Shown here piece after piece: positions 57,335 to 64,000 of a stretch of 64,000 nucleotides of DNA. A program made the translations under genes and the position numbers. Source of the stretch: Ampullaceana balthica (Eukaryota; Mollusca; Gastropoda; Lymnaeidae); assembly GCA_944989445.1 (NCBI GenBank), contig CALYLW010000735.1, positions 245,854-309,853 of the forward strand. Direction: 5' to 3'. The notes beneath the pieces are model-generated. The model searched no databases. It saw only the letters and a program-made list of their open reading frames with translations, and was not told the DNA's origin. Each line of letters starts with the position of its first letter. Position 1 is the stretch's first letter.

Positions 57335-59368
57335 GACTTTAGCACTACTCCTCGTTCTCAACAATTCTTAATTTACTAATCATTGTTTTGATAAAATGTG
57401 GCCCTGCTTTAAATGGATGTGATTGCATTTCTCTAAAACTATAAATTTAAACAAATGCTTTTCTTCAATTTCAGAGACCCACAGTCATGGTCACGATGTT
57501 ATGATATTAAATTATATAAGCTAAACAAAAGACTCTAGAAATTGGATAAAGTCTAACAAACCCATGCTTACCTCATAATAACACTATTCTGAAATCAGAT
57601 GCATATCTTCTATATCTTTATGATAGACCATATGAAGTTCGAATCCGAAAAGGGTACATCTCATACTCTTATTTTTTTATGATAGAGTCTATGTCTGTCA
57701 TTCTCGCAAAGTGCACAGTGTCGATATATATTTTATTTCTATTTTATTTGTCATAGTCAACACTATTCTTATTTATTCCATTCGAAAAAAATATATTTAA
57801 ATACCTTCCTTCCACACCCCCTACTCCTGTATGCCCTTTGTGTTTTCCGTGTCCTGTATCTCATTAGTCAACCCGAAACTAGTAGTCGGCTGTGAGCGGG
57901 ACCTGTTTCTAACTAATGACCACTAATATGACCTACAGTTTATGAGCGCTGGTCACGTCGCGGCGCCTCCAGGGACCTCTGATCAGTTTGCTTCTCACTG
58001 GCGGAGACATCCACTAATGGCCGCACGTCTTTCTTGATTAACAAATCCAACCAGCCCGTCCACTACATCGTCCCCTGGCCCGCTTGTTGGACCGCTTCTC
58101 TCTGGTTGTTTGCAGTTAATCGAGGACTATTTATCGTATGGACAAGAATTCTGTACCGTTTTTTAAATGGAGATATTTGATCTATGGTATGTACTCGTTG
58201 GTATTATTGTACACTTAAAGGTACGCTAACATTACAAGGTGGAGCTCTTCTATAGTGTTAGGGTAAGGGACACGCTAATTCAATATAATTTTTTCTTGTG
58301 TGGGGGGGAAGGGGGATAGCAGTTCTTTTCCTCCTATCCCGGTCGCTGCAAAGAATGTATCCAAGAAACAAAGAGCCTTTCAAAAATCAGTCATGAAAAA
58401 AACCAGCTAGCGACTGTGCGCTAAAAACCTCCCGCCCCAAATCGCCCCTAGCGTTTGAAGAAAATGTGTACAAAAATAATGTAAAATTATTATTTGAAAA
58501 CAAAAAGAAATTGACATTTTAAGTTTTGAATATTTTATAAGACGTCAATGGTTCCTATGAAAAATATAAACACTTCTGTAACGGGTTGACCAATGTAAAC
58601 GCTGGTTACTTTCTTGTTAAAGTTGTGTTCATATATATTATTTCCTGAATGAATGATTTTTTTTTCATCATCATTTGCTTATACTGAGCACCCAGATTAA
58701 GTTTAGAAATAATTGGGGCCCCTTACAAATACGTTCAGTAGCCATGGGCGATCTCGATTAAAAACTATCCCCTGCCCAGCCTATGAATAGGAGACTAAAG
58801 TGCCGAAACGAATACGTGACAGAAAGCATCCCTCGTGGAGTGTTACAATTGCTTTGAATTCAGTTTACATATAGATGAAAATACTTAAACGTATAGCTGA
58901 AAAATGTCCTGCACCCTTCCTGGACAGATTCTGTGAGGAAATTTTGGCTTCTTAAATACATCACAGTCTAACTAAACAGTTATTAATTTTAAAAAACTCT
59001 TTATCACCCCTTCTTTGTCGTCTTAGAATACACATCTGCAAACCCTAATTAAAGTGACAGTCTTTGCACCTTTTTTGGATACACATGTAACTCTTTACAT
59101 TATAATACATTCCTGATAATGTCTTCGACACAGAACTATACAGACGAATGTCAAATAAAAAAATATAAAAAAAAGAGTGTATAACCAAGCGCTTTAAAAC
59201 CAGCCATTAGTTCAAGTTTAAAAAAAAAGAATACCGATTTTAAAGAAATGTTTTTTTTTGCATTCCAGAGTGTCTGACGTCATGTCCGTGCCACCAGCTA
59301 GAAGCAGTTCCAAGAGCGACCAAAAACCTATTTGTTATCCGGGATAAATGGGATTACACCGTCTCACC
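57335..59368. other. Unique DNA with a GC-richer, possibly conserved patch
   Basis: The portion at 57840-58140 stands out: unique, GC-richer, with ACTAATGACCACTAATATGACC-like repeated homeodomain-type TAAT words and GGCGCCTCC. No open frame spans it. It is a candidate conserved non-coding element. The remainder is AT-rich without features. Confidence 0.3.
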
Positions 59369-59842
59369 GCATACCAGGTCAACAAACAGGACCCACCGTA
59401 GTTGTGGTAAACAAACGAGACCCACCGAAGTTGTGGTCAACAAACAGGACAAACTGTAGTTGTGGTCAACAAACGGGACCCACCGTAGTTGTTGTCAACA
59501 AACAGGACCCACCGTGGTTGTGGTCAACAAACAGGATCCACCGTAGTTGTGGTCAACAAACAGGACCCACCGTAGTTGTGGTCAACAAACAGGACCCACA
59601 GTAGTTGTGGTCAACAAACAGGACCCACCGTAGTTGTGGTTTAACAAACAGGACCCACCGCAGTTGTGGTCAACAAACAGGACCCACCGTAGTTGTGGTT
59701 TAACAAACAGGACCCACCGCAGTTGTGGTCAACAAACAGGACCCACCGTAGTTGTGGTCAACAAATAGGACCCACCGTAGTTGTGGTCAACAAACAGGAC
59801 CCACCGTAGTTGTGGTCAACAAACAGGACCCACCGTAGTTGT
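59369..59842 (+). repeat. 29-bp minisatellite, about 16 units
   Basis: The unit is 29 bp, containing GTAGTTGTGGTCAACAAACA and then GGACCCACC. A 30-bp variant (GGTTTAACAAAC) paired with a CGCAGTTG variant appears twice in succession (about 59631-59755), showing a two-unit block duplication. Confidence 0.96.
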
Positions 59843-60068
59843 GTTTACATTGAGTCTCCAACTCTCCCCACTGTGTTATCTGGACACGAGTGGTTGGGAT
59901 TTTGAAATATACTTAACGAGGATTTCGTTGATCCCGGAGTTGAACTTCGCCAAAAATAAAATTTAAAATGAGCAAACTTAATATTTATGTTAACGGTACA
60001 GCCAATGGCATAGAAGTATAGAAGTATTGACAGATCATTTTAGCTGTCAATAAATGTTCAATGTATAA

Positions 60069-60231
60069 CATAAAAACAGGGTATTAGTAAGCCTTACAGG
60101 ACGCCACACGACAGCGAACGTTTCGGCAAAGAGCCTTCCTCAACGGACAAATAGTACACAAATGAAACGAATATAACGAAATAATAAAAACACTTAGTTG
60201 TGGTGACATCCAAGTAGTCCCGTAGAGATAT
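60069..60231 (-). mobile_element. Isolated PLE 3'-region fragment
   Basis: Matches about 27530-27700 of PLE copy 1 with moderate divergence. It includes ACAGGGTATTAGTA, the hammerhead-like segment and GACATCCAAGTAGTCC. It lacks any coding part. A remnant of an older, 5'-truncated insertion on the minus strand. Confidence 0.85.
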
Positions 60232-61514
60232 TAATTTTTGTGTTAGTTGATCAAATTTTATATCTCACATGGAATCCCACAATCGATCACAATAAATATC
60301 AATAAAACTTAAGAGTTCTGAGTATGACTACTTAGTTTGTGGCTAAAAAATTATTTTCTGCTTTTCATGCGAGATTCTACATTTTTCACTGCAGGTGGGC
60401 CTCATCTTTCAAAAAAAAAGTTTTTTTGTCAATTTTATCTAAACATCTGTTATATGAAAATTAAAGTGTGAAGGAATCAAGGCTGGAGAAGGTGCTAGCA
60501 TGTCGGAATAGAAGTGTGTATAAAAATCAAAATACATTGAACTGTTGTGAAACATATAACTTTGTTTAAACTTTGAAAGCCACAATAAAAATATTGATGA
60601 ATGACTATCGCTAAAAAGACCTCCGCTGACCTGGAGAGGAGATGGGCGACGCCAAGGTCCACCAAGCCCCGAGAAAGTTCTAATGGAAACATTAGAAGTT
60701 AGAACCCCCTACAACCACGAGGTTATGGGACACACACACACACACACAAATTAAACACATTAGAAGCTTCCGCCAGTGACTCAGTCATAGAAAAATGCGT
60801 CCAAAAACATCTTTTCAAGTACGATACCCTTATATTCTAAACTGCATTAATTATTCCGTCCATACACTTCCTTTCTTTCCAAGATAATTACTTTGGAACT
60901 TACTTTATTCTTTCAAAATAAAATTAATTTAAAAAAAAATCTTCTTTTTTCTTTCTAAAACGTGATCAGGAAAAGACAACATCTGTAGCGGCTTAATGTA
61001 ATCCACCTCACTAGGGTCAGTCGGTGTAGCAGCAGGCAAAAAAAAGTTGATCTGCTGTATTCCCGCCACGCATAAGAAAGTCTTCCACTCACACAGGCAC
61101 AAATATTGGGACGTATTCTCAGGTGGCACAGTTGCTGTGGCCGTCGATAAGAAAATGGAAACAAGATAATGGATAAACCTTGAGGGACAAGAAGTGCTTC
61201 TGGCAATCTGGGGAACACATGAACAGTTTCATAACTTTGCTCTTGCACTTCAGGAGGTCGCTTACTCCATGCATGTTATAATACATTTGTGCATGTCCAA
61301 GGCAGGGATATGGTTGACGGGGTAAACATTGGTTGCGCTATCATTTGAGGGGATCAGCAATTTTAGTTCATGATGTGATCTTGGTAAGCCCAGGAAGTGA
61401 AATGGTATGGGAGTTTAATTAGTGTACTCATTGATAAGAACTGAGCATTGCTGCTAGTAAGAATTTTTTTTAACGAGAAGATTTAACATCCCGCTAAATT
61501 TAAAGTAAAGGTTA
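60232..61514. other. Unique AT-rich DNA, nothing recognised
   Basis: CA run at about 60731-60748. Short frames at 60495-61248 have no recognisable domain. Confidence 0.35.
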
Positions 61515-61854
61515 GAGTTAATAGTAACCCATAGTTCGAGTTAACATTTCTCTTATTGTTAGTGAGAATGTGCCACCAGGTAGAGTTAATAGTAACCCAT
61601 AGTTCGAGTTAACATTTCTCTTACTGTTAGTGAGAATGTGCCACCAGGTAGAGTTAATAGTAACCCATAGTTCGAGTTAACATTTCTCTTACTGTTAGTG
61701 AGAATGTGCCACCAGGTAGAGTTAATAGTAACCCATAGTTCGAGTTAACATTTCTCTTACTGTTAGTGAGAATGTGCCACCAGGTAGAGTTAATAGTAAC
61801 CCATAGTTCGAGTTAACATTTCTCTTACTGTTAGTGAGAATGTGCCACCAGGTA
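61515..61854 (+). repeat. 68-bp tandem repeat, exactly 5 units
   Basis: Five nearly identical units of 68 bp, each containing GAGTTAATAGTAACCCATAG, TTCGAGTTAACATTTCTC and TAGTGAGAATGTGCC. Each unit can be cut into three stretches of 21-24 bp beginning TAGAGTTAA, TCGAGTTAA or TAGTGAGAA, reminiscent of the 23-bp array that follows. Confidence 0.95.
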
Positions 61855-61948
61855 GAGTTAATATTTCAAAGTTAAAATTTGTCATTAATGGTCTCACGTA
61901 GAATAAATTAGAGCTATAAGTTTTCTCTCATTTAAGTTGACATTTGCC

Positions 61949-63459
61949 TTTAGTTAGAATCATTACTTGTCCTCCGTTAGAGTCATTAGTTGTCTTTAGT
62001 TAGAGTCATTAGATGTCTTTAGTTAGAGTCATTAAATGTCTTTAGTTAGAGTCATTATATGTCTTTAGTTAGAGTCATTATATGTCTTTAGTTAGAGTCA
62101 TTAGTTGTCTTTAGTTAGAGTCATTAGATGTCTTTAGTTAGAGTCATTAGATGTCTTTAGTTAGAGTCATTAGATGTCTTTAGTTAGAGTCATTAGTTGT
62201 CTTTAGTTAGTGTCATTAGATGTCTTTAGTTAGAGTCATTAGATGTCTTTAGTTAGTGTCATTAGATGTCTTTAGTTAGTGTCATTAGATGTCTTTAGTT
62301 AGTGTCATTAGATGTCTTTAGTTAGATTCATTAGATGTCTTTAGTTAGTGTCATTAGATGTCTTTAGTTAGAGTCATTAGATGTCTTTAGTTAGTGTCAT
62401 TAGATGTCTTTAGTTAGTGTCATTAGATGTCTTTAGTTAGAGTCATTAGATGTCTTTAGTTAGTGTCATTAGTTGTCTTTAGTTAGAGTCATTAGTTGTC
62501 TTTAGTTAGAGTCATTAGTTGTCTTTAGTTAGAGTCATTAGATGTCTTTAGTTAGTGTCATTAGATGTCTTTAGTTAGAGTCATTAGTTGTCTTTAGTTA
62601 GTGTCATTAGATGTCTTTAGTTAGAGTCATTAGTTGTCTTTAGTTAGAGTCATTAGATGTCTTTAGTTAGAGTCATTAGATTTCTTTAGTTAGAGTCATT
62701 AGATGTCTTTAGTTAGAGTCATTAGTTGTCTTTAGTTAGAGTCATTAGATGTCTTTAGTTAGAGTCATTAGATGTCTTTAGTTAGAGTCATTAGATGTCT
62801 TTAGTTAGAGTCATTAGATGTCTTTAGTTAGAATCATTAGATGTCTTTAGTTAGAGTCATTAGATGTCTTTAGTTAGAGTCATTAGATGTCTTTAGTTAG
62901 AGTCATTAGATGTCTTTAGTTAGAGTCATTAGATGTCTTTAGTTAGAGTCATTAGATGTCTTTAGTTAGAGTCATTAGATGTCTTTAGTTAGAGTCATTA
63001 GATGTCTTTAGTTAGAGTCATTAGATGTCTTTAGTTAGAGTCATTAGATGTCTTTAGTTAGAATCATTAGATGTCTTTAGTTAGAGTCATTAGATGTCTT
63101 TAGTTAGAGTCATTAGATGTCTTTAGTTAGAGTCATTAGATGTCTTTAGTTAGAGTCATTAGATGTCTTTAGTTAGAGTCATTAGATGTCTTTAGTTAGA
63201 GTCATTAGATGTCTTTAGTTAGGGTCATTAGATGTCTTTAGTTAGAGTCATTAGATGTCTATAGTTAGAGTCATTAGATGTCTTTAGTTAGAGTCATTAG
63301 ATGTCTTTAGTTAGAATCATTAGATGTCTTTAGTTAGAGTCATTAGATGTCTTTAGTTAGAGTCATTAGATGTCTTTAGTTAGAGTCATTAGATGTCTTT
63401 AGTTAGAGTCATTAGATGTCTTTAGTTAGAGTCATTAGATGTCTATAGTTAGAGTCATT
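61949..63459 (+). repeat. 23-bp satellite array, about 65 units
   Basis: The unit is 23 bp, containing GTCTTTAGTTAGAGTCATTA and then GAT or GTT. Variants are GTGTCAT for GAGTCAT (mostly 62200-62600), AATCAT, and GTCTATAG. The left edge is diverged and the right half is the most uniform. There are no spacers, so it is not a CRISPR array. Confidence 0.97.
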
Positions 63460-64000
63460 GGTGGTACAAGCTTTTTTTCCTTAAAAAAAACGTTACTGCT
63501 ATTATCAACACTCATATCTACTGAAGTTATATCATCATTGAAAATCTCAAAATAATCTTTATGCCAGCTGCACAACCAATATTATCAATTTTCTTGTCTG
63601 TCTCTAACGTATTCACCATCAACTTTTGCTGCAGCCCTCTGGCGATAACCATTCCACCCACTATCAAATTTTACCACATCTGTCCCTCACGCACCGTGCT
63701 ATCTATACTATAAACTTTCATCACAGCTGCCCATTTAGCCACTGTCTACCTCATTCTATTTCTCATGCATTTTTGACGTGTCGAGCTGTCTTTGTCAAAC
63801 CCATAGCTGTACAGCAAGGTGCCGTGGGATACTTCGACTCATTTTTTATTGACGTCCAATGAACAAGGCCTCTAGCTTTCCTTTTCCGTTTCAAATTGTA
63901 TTTTAAAAAAAAAGACTTCCTAAGGGGCATTGTCACTAATTGGAAGATTGAGAAAATCGAGAATGGATTTTTAAAAATTCGGAGGTTTTAAAAAAGGAGG
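63460..64000. other. Unique DNA, nothing recognised
   Basis: A 78-codon frame at 63626-63862 has no recognisable domain. Confidence 0.4.

Noticed and set aside
61949..63459. Possible CRISPR array
   Set aside because: Units are directly adjacent with no unique spacers, and the context is eukaryotic.

Overview
The window looks like gene-poor, AT-rich genomic DNA of an invertebrate animal. I see no bacterial operon structure and no convincing host protein-coding gene or exon. Nearly every long open frame belongs to a retroelement or is a by-product of a tandem repeat whose units are open in several frames. The mix of an endonuclease-bearing Penelope-like retroelement (PLE), hAT-type DNA transposons, Helitron-like ends, many minisatellites and a microsatellite-bearing interspersed element fits a lophotrochozoan, perhaps a mollusc. 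That placement is inference.

Layout: 1206-2720, 5200-5680, 17263-19328, 22032-22547 and 23774-24271 carry eleven full or partial copies of one roughly 500-bp element that usually contains CAAG and GGTC tetranucleotide runs. One copy has inserted into another (18297-19328). Position 5807-6592 is a decayed hAT element with a perfect 8-bp target duplication and recognisable BED-finger and dimerisation-domain remnants. Related short hAT-type elements lie at 15038-15465 and 53842-54282, and others at 15570-15780, 19592-19780 and 56314-56510. Tandem arrays with units of 13, 23, 27, 29, 30, 31, 34, 47 (two unrelated families), 56 and 68 bp are scattered throughout. The longest is a roughly 65-copy 23-bp array at 61949-63459.

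The centrepiece is 27482-39361, a compound PLE insertion. Three head-to-tail copies face left (the third is 5'-truncated) and a fourth faces right. They join head to head through an 87-bp filler copied from inside the element. Both outer boundaries are element 3' ends, and the whole 11.9-kb block is flanked by a single 13-bp target duplication (27469-27481 and 39362-39374). All copies encode the same RT plus GIY-YIG protein with catalytic motifs present, so the insertion is young. A fossil pair of inverted PLE ends lies about 60 bp to the left (27245-27407), and a lone PLE 3' fragment sits at 60069-60231.

The PLE protein is the only apparently functional coding sequence. It would mobilise its own RNA by nicking DNA with the GIY-YIG domain and copying RNA with the RT domain. 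The shorter elements are non-autonomous or dead. Several GC-richer unique stretches (for example 20280-20480 and 57840-58140) could be conserved regulatory DNA, but only a cross-species alignment could show it.
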